A DNA stretch of 64,000 nt, from positions 186,001 through 250,000 of the forward strand of contig NZ_SIRT01000002.1 of assembly GCF_004310325.1 (NCBI RefSeq), written 5' to 3'. Within the stretch, counting starts at the first letter, position 1, and every line of letters starts with the position of its first letter. Shown here in pieces: positions 18,902 through 27,831 of the stretch. The notes under the pieces were generated by a model. That model had not been told where the DNA came from. It saw nothing but the letters and a program-made list of their open reading frames with translations, and made no database searches. The translations under genes and the position numbers were made by a program. The DNA comes from Hyunsoonleella flava. Its GTDB lineage: Bacteria; Bacteroidota; Bacteroidia; Flavobacteriales; Flavobacteriaceae.

Positions 18902-21202
18902 ATGGTGAAAATGAAAAAGAATCCAGCTGTTAAGCACACTTTAAAATTTTTATTAATGCTTGTTGTAACCGGAAGTTATGCGCAATCAAAATCGCATCTA
19001 GATCAAAGTAAACCTATAGAGGAGCGTATCACGCTGTTGATGAGCCAGATGACCTTAGATGAGAAAGTAGGGCAAATGAACCAATATAACGGTTCTTGGG
19101 ATTTTACAGGGCCTTTGCCAGAATCGGGCTCTGAAGAAGAGAAGTATGAGCATCTTAAAAAAGGTTGGGTAGGTTCTATGCTTAATGTAAGAGGAGCAAA
19201 AGAGGTTAGGGCTGTACAAAGAATTGCTGTAGAAGAGAGTAGGTTGGGCATACCAATAATTTTTGGCTTCGATGTTATTCACGGTTATAAAACCCTTAGT
19301 CCTATCCCTTTAGCTGAGGCAGCAAGTTGGGATTTAGAAGCCATAAAAAACTCGGCAAGTGTTGCTGCTCTAGAAGCGGCTGCATCAGGTTTAAACTGGA
19401 CTTTTGGTCCTAATGTTGACGTTGGAAACGATGCAAGATGGGGACGTGTTATGGAAGGGGCTGGAGAAGATCCTTATTTGGGCAGTAAAATTGCAAAGGC
19501 TAGAGTTACTGGATTTCAAGGTGAAAATTTAAACGATCCTACTACCATAGCGTCATGTGCTAAACATTTTGCGGCTTACGGTTATGCAGAAGCGGGAAGA
19601 GAATATAATACTGTAGATATGAGCATATCAAAATTATATAATAGTGTTTTGCCTCCTTTTAAAGCTGCAGCTGATGCCGGTGTAAGAACATTTATGAACT
19701 CATTCAACACATTAAACGGTGTACCGGCAACAGGAGATGTTTTTTTACAGCGCGATATTTTAAAAGGTGATTGGGGTTTTAACGGATTTGTAGTGTCAGA
19801 TTGGGCTTCTATCTCTGAAATGATAACCCATGGTTTTGCTAAAGATGGTGCTGATGCTTCAGCTAAGGCAGTGACAGCAGGGTCAGATTTGGATATGGAA
19901 TCGCACCTATACGTTAAAGAATTAGTTAAGTTAGTTGAAAATGGTACAATAAAAGAGGCGCTTATAGATGATGCCGCTAGAAGAATTTTACGTGTAAAAT
20001 TTGAATTGGGTTTATTTGATGACCCTTACAAATATTGTGACGAAGCCAGAGAAAAAGCTACAATCGGTAATAAATCGAATAATGAGGCTGTTTTGGATAT
20101 GGCCAAGAAATCAATTGTGCTATTAAAAAATGATGATAATTTATTGCCACTAAAAAAATCTGGACAAAAAATTGCGTTAATAGGCGCACTAGCTTCTGAT
20201 AAAAATAGTCCTCTTGGAAGTTGGAGAATTGCTGCCGATGACAACACTGCGGTATCTGTTTTAGAAGGTATGCAGCAATATCAAGATAATGAGCTTGTCT
20301 ATGAAAAGGGAACTGATGTATCTATTGGCGAGCAATTATTCGTTCAAGAAGTAAAAATAAATACTGATGATTTCTCAGGATTTGATGCTGCAAGAAACGT
20401 AGCAAAAGATGCTGATGTTGTAGTGATGGTATTGGGAGAAGTAGGGTTTCAAAGTGGTGAGGGACGAAGTAGAACAGAATTAGGTTTACCAGGAAACCAA
20501 CAACAATTACTTGAGACTATTTTTGAGGTTAATAAAAACATTGTTCTGGTATTGAATAATGGCCGTCCATTGGCTTTACCTTGGGCGGCAGAACACATAC
20601 CTGCTATAGTTGAAACGTGGCAATTAGGCACTCAGGCAGGAAATGCTGTAGCACAGGTATTATATGGAGATTATAACCCTAGCGGTAAATTACCTATGTC
20701 TTTTCCAAGAAATGTGGGGCAATGTCCAATTTATTACAATCATTTAAGTACTGGCAGACCCGTTAACTCACAAGACAATGTTTTTTGGTCTCATTATATA
20801 GATGTTGAAAACACGCCTTTGTTTCCATTCGGTTATGGTTTAAGTTATACAGATTTTAAGTATAGCAACCTAAAATTGGGTAAATCTGAATATAATATTG
20901 GTGAAACCGTAGAGTTAAGTGTAGAAGTCACAAATGTTGGTGATTTGGATGGTAAGGAAGTAGTGCAACTTTATATTAATGACCCAGTGGCCAGTATAGT
21001 AAGACCGGTTAAAGAATTGAAAGGGTTTGAGCTAGTAGCCTTAAAAAAAGGAAAAACAAAAACAATAACATTCAACTTAACAAATGCTGAACTCGGTTTT
21101 TATGATAATGATGGTAATTACCTAGTAGAACCGGGGATGTTTAATATTATGGTGGGAGGAAGTTCTGACAGCGGTTTAAAAGATAAATTTGAGTTGAAAT
21201 AA
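18902..21202 (+). CDS. bglX: GH3 beta-glucosidase, BglX type
   Basis: Exo-beta-glucosidase expected to act in the periplasm on imported oligosaccharides. It has 766 residues, typical for BglX. A signal peptide ends near SYAQ (residue 28). The GH3 N domain has MTLDEKVGQMNQ, GRVMEGAGEDPYLG and the likely nucleophile D300 in FVVSDWAS. The GH3 C domain follows (GEVGFQSGEGRSRTELGLPG), then a Fn3-like domain to the end. It has no PA14 insert, unlike the GH3 at 161-2815. The GH10 gene follows after 18 bp, so both form one operon. ATG 18911 is an alternative start. Confidence 0.92.
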   Translation: MVKMKKNPAVKHTLKFLLMLVVTGSYAQSKSHLDQSKPIEERITLLMSQMTLDEKVGQMNQYNGSWDFTGPLPESGSEEEKYEHLKKGWVGSMLNVRGAKEVRAVQRIAVEESRLGIPIIFGFDVIHGYKTLSPIPLAEAASWDLEAIKNSASVAALEAAASGLNWTFGPNVDVGNDARWGRVMEGAGEDPYLGSKIAKARVTGFQGENLNDPTTIASCAKHFAAYGYAEAGREYNTVDMSISKLYNSVLPPFKAAADAGVRTFMNSFNTLNGVPATGDVFLQRDILKGDWGFNGFVVSDWASISEMITHGFAKDGADASAKAVTAGSDLDMESHLYVKELVKLVENGTIKEALIDDAARRILRVKFELGLFDDPYKYCDEAREKATIGNKSNNEAVLDMAKKSIVLLKNDDNLLPLKKSGQKIALIGALASDKNSPLGSWRIAADDNTAVSVLEGMQQYQDNELVYEKGTDVSIGEQLFVQEVKINTDDFSGFDAARNVAKDADVVVMVLGEVGFQSGEGRSRTELGLPGNQQQLLETIFEVNKNIVLVLNNGRPLALPWAAEHIPAIVETWQLGTQAGNAVAQVLYGDYNPSGKLPMSFPRNVGQCPIYYNHLSTGRPVNSQDNVFWSHYIDVENTPLFPFGYGLSYTDFKYSNLKLGKSEYNIGETVELSVEVTNVGDLDGKEVVQLYINDPVASIVRPVKELKGFELVALKKGKTKTITFNLTNAELGFYDNDGNYLVEPGMFNIMVGGSSDSGLKDKFELK

Positions 21203-21220
21203 TTACTATAAATAAAAGCT

Positions 21221-22549
21221 ATGAAAAATATAATAACAACCTATAAGGTTATTTTGCTCTTTGTAATGATATCTGCAATTTTTGCATGCTCTAAAGATGA
21301 TGATACTGCACCACCAGATAACACTACACCTATTGTTTTGTCTTTTGATGTATTAATATCAGAGCAAAACCCGTTTAGAGTAGCAGTAAATAATACATCA
21401 ACAGGTACAAGCGGATTAAAAAGTTACTGGCAATTTTTCACCAATGGTCCCAGAGTTGAAGATGCTGCAGGTCCAGAAGTGCATGTATATGATACAACAG
21501 GCGACTATACAATAACACTTACAGTTGAAGCTCCCAACGGTGATGTTAGCACTAGTCAAATAGTATCGATTACTGGGCAAGCTTCTAGTGATCCCGCGCT
21601 AAAAGATGCAGCTGATAAATTTTCAATTGGTATGGCGGTTAAATCAAATAGACTAGATGGAAGTCATGGCGAAATTCTAGCTCGAGAATTTAATAATCTT
21701 ACGGCAGAATTTGAAATGAAAATGAACATCATGTATCCTTCTCAAGGTAACTATGATTTTACAGCAGCTGATGCTATTGTGGACTATGGGATAGCCAACA
21801 ACATGGATATTCATGGGCATACTTTAATTTGGCATACAGCAACACCACAATGGGTAGAAAACTTTTCTGGTACTGATGAGGAGTTTGAAGCGATCATTAA
21901 AGATTACATTACAACAGTACTAACACGTTATGCTGGTAAGGTAAGATCTTGGGACGTGGTAAATGAAGCAGTTGAAGATGGCACTAATCAATTAAGAAAT
22001 ACTGTTTTTAGAACACGTATGGGGGATGATTATATTGAAAAATGTTATCAATTTGCAAGGGATGCAGATCCAAACGTACTCCTTTTTTACAATGACTACA
22101 ACATAACATTTGACGCAGGTAAGCAAAGTGCAATGTTTGCTATTGTAGATAATTTGGCTTCAAAAAACCTTATAGACGGTGTTGGTGCCCAAATGCACAT
22201 AGCTTATAACTTTCCATCTGCTGCTCAGATACAGGGTGTAGTTAATGGAACCGTATCAAGAGGGTTGAAAATGCATTTTTCTGAACTCGATATAAGGGCA
22301 AACCCAAATAATGATATTACATCTTTAACAGATGCTAGAGCAACTGCGCAAGAAAACAAGTTTAAAGAGGTGGTTGAAATTTATAATACTATACCCGATG
22401 CTAATAAATTTGCACTAACCGTTTGGGGTATGCGCGATAACGAAACGTGGTTGATTGACTTTTGGGGACAACCCGATTGGCCATTGTTGTATGATTCCAA
22501 TTTCAACGCTAAAAAAGCTTACAGGGGATTTTTAGAGGAACTCAACTAA
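21221..22549 (+). CDS. GH10 endo-beta-1,4-xylanase lipoprotein with N-terminal PKD-like domain
   Basis: Cuts the xylan backbone. A signal peptide with lipobox FAC is followed by a PKD-like domain (about residues 38-115, ending VEAPNGDVSTSQIVSI) and the GH10 domain (about 120-442). Motifs present are HGHTLIWHTATPQWV, the general acid E249 in SWDVVNEAVEDG, the nucleophile E355 in MHFSELDIR, and the late motif LTVWGMRDNETW. The lipoprotein signal suggests a surface enzyme making oligosaccharides for SusCD. It is the last gene of the PUL's plus-strand unit, 18 bp after the GH3 gene. Confidence 0.93.
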   Translation: MKNIITTYKVILLFVMISAIFACSKDDDTAPPDNTTPIVLSFDVLISEQNPFRVAVNNTSTGTSGLKSYWQFFTNGPRVEDAAGPEVHVYDTTGDYTITLTVEAPNGDVSTSQIVSITGQASSDPALKDAADKFSIGMAVKSNRLDGSHGEILAREFNNLTAEFEMKMNIMYPSQGNYDFTAADAIVDYGIANNMDIHGHTLIWHTATPQWVENFSGTDEEFEAIIKDYITTVLTRYAGKVRSWDVVNEAVEDGTNQLRNTVFRTRMGDDYIEKCYQFARDADPNVLLFYNDYNITFDAGKQSAMFAIVDNLASKNLIDGVGAQMHIAYNFPSAAQIQGVVNGTVSRGLKMHFSELDIRANPNNDITSLTDARATAQENKFKEVVEIYNTIPDANKFALTVWGMRDNETWLIDFWGQPDWPLLYDSNFNAKKAYRGFLEELN

Positions 22550-22717
22550 AAATCAAGCGCTAGTTTTGGGGGTTAATTATTTATAAAAATTAGATTACAT
22601 ATATACTTATTTCGTAAAATTCGCGTTTCATTCTGTTATAGAGTTTAAAAAGCTAACATATAGTAGATTAATACTATTTACTTCTTTACTTTCGTTCTAG
22701 CCACTTATAACCAGTTT

Positions 22718-23587
22718 ATGTTATTGTTAGAACAAACCAACTATGATTTTATTGGAAATATAATTCTTGCCATTCTTTTAATGGGTGTTTTGTTTCTTAT
22801 CCTGCTATTCATAAGAAAAATAATTACTTCAGTATTGGATGGACTAGAGATGGTTTATGCCTTATTTACAAAACGTCCATTTTTTGTTCATTTTCACCCT
22901 TTTAAGAGAAAGCTAAGTAAAGAACAGACTAGAATTTTAGAAAAAGAGTTTGCTTTTTACAGAAGATTAGATAAAAAACGGAAAAGTTATTTCAAGCATA
23001 GAGTGGCAACTTTTATTAAAAAGAAAACTTTTGAGGGTAAGGAAGGGTTTATTATTACAGACAAAGTCAAAATTTTGGTTTCAGCAACCGCAGCAATGTT
23101 GACTTTTGGTTTTCGCAATTATAAAATTCCATACGTCAAAAACGTTGTTGTTTATCCTACGGAATATTTTTCAAGATTCAGTAAGACCACTAATAAAGGA
23201 GAGTTTAATGCGCGTCTTAAAACTTTGGTGCTTTCATGGGATAACTTTTTGGAAGGTCATAGGATAGAGGATGATAAGTTGAATTTAGGCATTCATGAAT
23301 TTGCGCATGCAATTCACTTCAGTTGTATTAAAAGTGAAGATATCAATTCAATTTTATTTGTTGATACTTTTAATGAGCTAAGGAATATGCTTTCTGACAA
23401 TGAAACATTGAAAACCAAGCTAACCAATTCTGAATTTATAAGAAGTTATGCTTTTACAAACGATTCAGAGTTATTAGCTGTTATTATTGAAACATTTATT
23501 GAGTCTCCTAAGGTTTTTAAAAGCCTATTTCCTAATATTTATATTAAGGTTAAACAAATGCTGAATTTTAATTTTGCTGATTATTAA
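22718..23587 (+). CDS. MtfA-like zinc-dependent peptidase with N-terminal membrane anchor
   Basis: A 289-residue protein with one hydrophobic segment near residues 13-35, then a cytoplasm-type domain with the zinc motif HEFAH (193-197, in LGIHEFAHAIHF), characteristic of M90/MtfA peptidases. In E. coli MtfA is linked to glucose transport regulation; a function here is unknown. It stands alone, 168 bp after the PUL, and is probably not part of it. It is slightly longer than E. coli MtfA because of the membrane segment. Confidence 0.75.
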   Translation: MLLLEQTNYDFIGNIILAILLMGVLFLILLFIRKIITSVLDGLEMVYALFTKRPFFVHFHPFKRKLSKEQTRILEKEFAFYRRLDKKRKSYFKHRVATFIKKKTFEGKEGFIITDKVKILVSATAAMLTFGFRNYKIPYVKNVVVYPTEYFSRFSKTTNKGEFNARLKTLVLSWDNFLEGHRIEDDKLNLGIHEFAHAIHFSCIKSEDINSILFVDTFNELRNMLSDNETLKTKLTNSEFIRSYAFTNDSELLAVIIETFIESPKVFKSLFPNIYIKVKQMLNFNFADY

Positions 23588-23668
23588 CCTCTTACATGAT
23601 TTTTGTCATGCTTTTTTCACTTTTCTATTTTTAAATTTAGACATAACTAAATTAAATATTTTAATGGC

Positions 23669-24088
23669 ATGATACGAAAAGCACCAATTTCGATGATAAT
23701 GACGCAGGATGTCATTACATTAAACAGAAACGACCAATTGGAGAAAGCAGAAAAGTTATTTAAGCAACATAACATTAGGCATATTCCCGTAGTTCAAGAT
23801 AATGTGATTGTTGGCATGTTGAGTTACTCAGATTTACTTAGACTTAGTTTTGCAGATGTAACAGATAATAATGATAGTGCTGCCGATGTCATGGTTTACA
23901 ATATGTTTACTATAGATCAAGTAATGAAGAAGAAAATAGTTTGCGTATCGCCTTCCAACTCTATCAAGGAGGTGGCCGAAATACTTGCCAGTAAAGAATT
24001 TCATGCGCTTCCTGTAGTGAATAATAATCAATTAGTAGGTATTATAACCACTACAGACTTGATAAATTATTTACTAAAGCAGTTTTAA
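23669..24088 (+). CDS. CBS-domain pair protein, copy 1
   Basis: A 139-residue protein made of two CBS motifs (about 7-60 and 80-139; IMTQDVITLNRNDQLEKAEKL, VVGMLSYSDL-like and IKEVAEILASKEFHALPV, GIITTTDL). Such pairs bind adenine nucleotides and act as energy-sensing switches. No partner domain is attached. The next gene is a same-length paralog with about half its residues identical, so the pair arose by tandem duplication. Confidence 0.85.
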   Translation: MIRKAPISMIMTQDVITLNRNDQLEKAEKLFKQHNIRHIPVVQDNVIVGMLSYSDLLRLSFADVTDNNDSAADVMVYNMFTIDQVMKKKIVCVSPSNSIKEVAEILASKEFHALPVVNNNQLVGIITTTDLINYLLKQF

Positions 24089-24175
24089 AATGCAGTTTCG
24101 CAATAGCGCGTATTTTTATAATTGATTGGGATATGAATGTATTTATATATCTGACAACATAAAAAAACTTTAAAG

Positions 24176-24595
24176 ATGAGACAACGAACTCCAGTGTCGA
24201 CGATAATGACCAAAAACCTAGTAGCGCTAACACGTTCAGATAATTTAGAACGTGCAGAAATGCTGTTTAAAAGAAATAAAATTAAGCATATGCCAGTAGT
24301 TTCTGGGGAAACCATCATAGGAATGCTTAGCTATACTGATTTAATGCGTATAAGTTTTGCAGAAGCTTCCTCTATCGAAAGTGAAACTTTAGAAACTGTA
24401 GTTTATAATAATTTCACTATTGAGGAAGTCATGGTAAAAGACGTAGTTACTATTTCTTCAGATACTACTATTAAGGAAGCTGCTAAAATATTGGCAGAAC
24501 GAGAGTTCCACGCTTTACCAGTTGAAGAAAATGGAGCATTAGTGGGAATTGTAACTACTACTGATTTACTAAATTATTTTATAAAGCAATTTTAA
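24176..24595 (+). CDS. CBS-domain pair protein, copy 2
   Basis: A 139-residue paralog of the preceding gene, aligned end to end without gaps (GMLSYTDLMRISFAE, REFHALPVEENGALVGIVTTTDL). It is 87 bp downstream of copy 1. Its stop overlaps the stop of the convergent rpe gene by 4 bases (24592-24595), so the two transcripts are antisense at their ends. Confidence 0.85.
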   Translation: MRQRTPVSTIMTKNLVALTRSDNLERAEMLFKRNKIKHMPVVSGETIIGMLSYTDLMRISFAEASSIESETLETVVYNNFTIEEVMVKDVVTISSDTTIKEAAKILAEREFHALPVEENGALVGIVTTTDLLNYFIKQF

Positions 24596-25254
24596 GAATT
24601 GGCAATCAACTTTAAATTCTTGATAGTTTCAGGCTGATTACTGCTTTTAAAGACATGACTGCCAGCTACAAAAACATCTGCACCAGCATCAACTAATTGT
24701 TTGATGTTTTTATCGGTTACACCACCGTCTATTTCTATTCTTGTATCTAAATTTTGCTCAGTAATCATTCTTCGGAGCTTTTTAACCCGGTTATAAGTAA
24801 TATCCTCAAATTTTTGACCCCCAAACCCAGGGTTAATAGACATTAATAACACCATAAAACACTCTGGTAAAATATCTTCCAATACAGATACTGGAGTAGT
24901 TAAATTAAGTACAACACCTGCCTTACATCCAGCATCTTTTATTTGCCTTAGAGTTCTATGTAAATGCACTGTAGATTCATAATGAACCGTAATAATATCT
25001 GCGCCAACTTTTGCAAATTCTTCAATGTAGCGTTCTGGTTTTTCAATCATTAAATGTACATCCAAAGGTTTGGTTGCGTGTTTTTTAATGGCTTGAATTA
25101 CTGGCATGCCATAAGAGATATTCGGTACAAAATGTCCGTCCATAACGTCAATGTGAAACCAATCAGCATCACTATTATTAATCATTTCTGTATCTCGTTG
25201 AAGGTTGCCAAAATCTGAAGCTAGCATTGATGGCGCAATTAATTTAGAACTCAT
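24592..25254 (-). CDS. rpe: Ribulose-phosphate 3-epimerase
   Basis: Interconverts ribulose 5-phosphate and xylulose 5-phosphate in the pentose phosphate pathway. The 220-residue TIM barrel is full length, with IAPSMLASDFGNL at the start, the metal and active-site motifs HIDVMDGHFVPN and DVHLMIEKPERY, the loop MSINPGFGGQKF and the phosphate-binding end IEIDGGVTDKNI. It lies downstream of rpoD on the same strand, behind a terminator. Confidence 0.96.
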   Translation of the reverse strand: MSSKLIAPSMLASDFGNLQRDTEMINNSDADWFHIDVMDGHFVPNISYGMPVIQAIKKHATKPLDVHLMIEKPERYIEEFAKVGADIITVHYESTVHLHRTLRQIKDAGCKAGVVLNLTTPVSVLEDILPECFMVLLMSINPGFGGQKFEDITYNRVKKLRRMITEQNLDTRIEIDGGVTDKNIKQLVDAGADVFVAGSHVFKSSNQPETIKNLKLIANS

Positions 25255-25284
25255 TATTAATAGTTAAAATATTTTTACAAAAGT

Positions 25285-25322
25285 ATGTAAAAAAATAAAC
25301 CCGCGGTAATCAGCCGCGGGTT
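25285..25322 (-). terminator. Terminator after rpoD
   Basis: A perfect 9-bp GC-rich stem (AACCCGCGG at 25298-25306 and CCGCGGGTT at 25314-25322) is followed on the minus strand by a T-rich tract. It lies between rpoD and rpe. Confidence 0.85.
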
Positions 25323-25396
25323 CTTTCATCAATCAAAAAACGAACAGTTATGTGTAACTGTTGTTACCGTAATTTAGTCGTTACGCCTTAGCGAAA

Positions 25397-26260
25397 CTAT
25401 CCTAAATATGTTTTTAATATTTTACTTCTAGACGTATGTTTCAATCTACGAATAGCTTTTTCTTTAATTTGTCTTACACGCTCTCTTGTTAAATCGAAAG
25501 TCTCACCAATTTCCTCTAAAGTCATTGGGTGTTGGTTTCCTAAACCAAAGTATAAACGTATAACATCTGCTTCACGAGGTGTTAAGGTTTCTAATGCACG
25601 CTCAATCTCGGTACGTAAAGATTCGTGTAATAATTCTTTATCAGGATTTGGCGACTCACCGGAATTTAATACATCGTATAAGTTAGAATCTTCACCTTCA
25701 ACTAAAGGCGCATCCATACTTACATGACGTCCTGAGTTTTTCATTGACTCCTTAACATCGTTAATGGTCATATCCAACTCTTTTGCAATTTCTTCAGCAG
25801 AAGGTGGACGCTCATGACTTTGCTCTAAAAAAGCAAATGTTTTATTAATTTTGTTTATAGAACCAATTTTATTTAGTGGTAAACGTACAATACGTGATTG
25901 TTCAGCTAATGCCTGTAAAATCGACTGGCGAATCCACCAAACGGCATACGATATAAATTTAAAACCACGAGTTTCATCAAAACGTTGTGCAGCTTTAATC
26001 AAACCTAAATTACCTTCATTAATTAAATCTGGTAATGTTAAACCTTGGTTTTGGTACTGTTTTGCTACAGAAACCACGAAACGTAAATTAGCTTTAGTTA
26101 ACTTCTCCAAAGCTATTTGATCACCAGCCTTGATACGTTGTGCTAATTCAACCTCTTCATCGGCTGTAATTAAATCAACCTTACCAATTTCCTGTAGATA
26201 TTTATCTAACGAAGCAGTTTCCCTGTTGGTAACCTGCTTTGTAATTTTAAGTTGTCTCAT
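25397..26260 (-). CDS. rpoD: Primary sigma factor RpoD/SigA
   Basis: Housekeeping sigma factor of 287 residues, the short form of Bacteroidota that lacks a long region 1.1. Visible parts are region 1.2 ([16 protein letters not shown]), region 2 with the core motif [17 protein letters not shown] and [13 protein letters not shown], region 3 ([13 protein letters not shown]) and region 4 with the [22 protein letters not shown]. It recognises the TAnnTTTG-type promoters seen in this window (known for the family). Single-gene unit ending at the terminator at 25298-25322. Confidence 0.97.
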   Translation of the reverse strand: MRQLKITKQVTNRETASLDKYLQEIGKVDLITADEEVELAQRIKAGDQIALEKLTKANLRFVVSVAKQYQNQGLTLPDLINEGNLGLIKAAQRFDETRGFKFISYAVWWIRQSILQALAEQSRIVRLPLNKIGSINKINKTFAFLEQSHERPPSAEEIAKELDMTINDVKESMKNSGRHVSMDAPLVEGEDSNLYDVLNSGESPNPDKELLHESLRTEIERALETLTPREADVIRLYFGLGNQHPMTLEEIGETFDLTRERVRQIKEKAIRRLKHTSRSKILKTYLG

Positions 26261-26608
26261 CTAATGTTTTCCTGAATTTAATTATGAATAAATAGGCTGT
26301 TCAATAGTTATACGTATAAATGTTACATTTTGTTACAAAAAGATAAAAATATTTTAATCTCTTAATTTTAGATACTTAAATTATAGAAAAGTCACAAATA
26401 CTTCAATTATTTGGGTATTACTCACAGGGGGTAGGGCTTTCCTCTGCAATCCCTAATGCGCTCACTGTTTTGGAAACATAGTATCAAAAAAAGATATAAT
26501 GTATTAGAAATAAGGTAGTTGTGGTTATATTATACATGTGGTATGAAATTTTCAATAAAGTTTAATGTTTATATGTAAAGAGGTATCAATATATACGACA
26601 AAAATCAT
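26261..26608. other. Intergenic region between rpoD and GH26 genes
   Basis: 348 bp between divergent genes. Apart from the short repeat copy C (26413-26460) it is AT-rich and holds no gene that I can support. No clear TAnnTTTG box was found for either gene. Confidence 0.6.
26413..26460. repeat. Dispersed intergenic repeat, copy C (minimal)
   Basis: A 48-bp copy with GGGTATTAC, then GGGGGTAGGGCTTTCC, then CTGCAATCCCTAATGCG. These match the left end, the GGGTCGGGCTTTCC segment and the right end of the longer copies, with the central hairpin missing. Confidence 0.65.
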
Positions 26609-27751
26609 ATGAAGAAATCAACCTTACTAGTAATAATATCTATAGTTTCAATAACTATTAGTTGCGAGCAAGAAGACGATTTATTTGATATAAATGCTGT
26701 AAGAATACCTCAAACTATTACTGAGCCAAGTCAATTTGCAGACCCCAATATAAATCAACAAGCCAGAGATTTATACAATAGGCTAATTGATATCACCCAA
26801 AAAGGTATCGCTTTTGGTCAACAGCAACCTTTTGGTACAGGAAATGATTTTCCGGTACCAAACGAATTGCAACCAGATTTTTTTGAAGTTACAGGAGATT
26901 ATCCGGCTATTGCAGGTTTCGATTTAGAGTTAATTAGTCTTCAGCCAAGTGCAAATTCTGACTTCGTTAGCTTTTTAGATGAATTTATCAATAGATTTAC
27001 AACCGCAGTTATAGAGGCGCACGAAAATGGTAGCATCATAACAATGAGTTGGCACCATGTGCATCCTGAAGGTTTTGGTTCCAGTTTTGATGGTGTAGTA
27101 GCTAAGTTTTTGGAAGGTGGAGAATTTCGTACAGAATATATAGAACGACTAGCACGAGCTGCAAGATTATTAAACAATTTAGTAGATTCTCAAGGAAATT
27201 CCATACCTGTTTTGTTTAGGCCTTGGCACGAAATGAATGGCGATTTCTTTTTTTGGGGAGAAGGTTTTAGAACTACAGAGGATTATAAACAACTGTGGAA
27301 AGATACAATCAAAATCCTATCAGAAGACTTCAATGTGCACAATCTTATTTACGTCTACTCGCCTAATCTAGTTTCAAATAAATCAGAATATTTAAGAAAT
27401 TATCCAGGAGACGAATTTGTAGATATATTAGGTGTTGACGTATACGATTTTAGAAACGGAAACTTTTTAAACAGTGCCATAAGAAATTTGCAAATAGTAG
27501 AGGATATTGCTTTGGAAAAAAATATGCTTTTTGCACTTACAGAAACAGGTTTAAAAAATGTTGTTGATAATACATGGTGGACGCGGAGTTTGTACAAAGC
27601 CATTAGAAGTAGCAGTATTACGTACACAATGATTTGGAGAAATGATATGACCACTTTTTTTCATGCACCCTTTCTTGGTCATCCTGCTGAGGGGGATTTT
27701 AATGACTTTCTTAATAAGGAAATAATATTGCTAAGTAGAGATATTCAGTAA
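26609..27751 (+). CDS. GH26 endo-beta-mannanase-type lipoprotein
   Basis: Endo-acting glycosidase, most likely on beta-1,4-mannan. The signal peptide ends in a lipobox (TISC). Family motifs are MSWHHVHPEGFG, the general acid E208 in RPWHEMNGDFFFWG, the nucleophile E312 in FALTETGL, and the C-terminal substrate motif WRND...FFHAPFLGHP, which is typical of mannanases; beta-1,3-xylanase is a less likely alternative. The 380-residue length is usual. It stands alone between rpoD and pnp, about 4 kb from the PUL, with no SusCD of its own. Confidence 0.88.
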   Translation: MKKSTLLVIISIVSITISCEQEDDLFDINAVRIPQTITEPSQFADPNINQQARDLYNRLIDITQKGIAFGQQQPFGTGNDFPVPNELQPDFFEVTGDYPAIAGFDLELISLQPSANSDFVSFLDEFINRFTTAVIEAHENGSIITMSWHHVHPEGFGSSFDGVVAKFLEGGEFRTEYIERLARAARLLNNLVDSQGNSIPVLFRPWHEMNGDFFFWGEGFRTTEDYKQLWKDTIKILSEDFNVHNLIYVYSPNLVSNKSEYLRNYPGDEFVDILGVDVYDFRNGNFLNSAIRNLQIVEDIALEKNMLFALTETGLKNVVDNTWWTRSLYKAIRSSSITYTMIWRNDMTTFFHAPFLGHPAEGDFNDFLNKEIILLSRDIQ

Positions 27752-27782
27752 AAGACTTATTATTAAAAAAAATGTAATTGAA

Positions 27783-27812
27783 AAAGCCGTTTCAATTTAT
27801 TGAAACGGCTTT
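27783..27812. terminator. Bidirectional terminator between GH26 and pnp
   Basis: A perfect 13-bp stem (AAAGCCGTTTCAA at 27783-27795, TTGAAACGGCTTT at 27800-27812) with a TTTA loop has A-runs on the left and T-rich sequence on the right, so it can serve both convergent genes. Confidence 0.9.
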
Positions 27813-27831
27813 ATATATTTAAAAGAGAACC

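Noticed and set aside
27400-27654. 84-codon minus-strand frame within the GH26 gene
   Set aside because: It overlaps the catalytic region of GH26 in antisense and has no family features.
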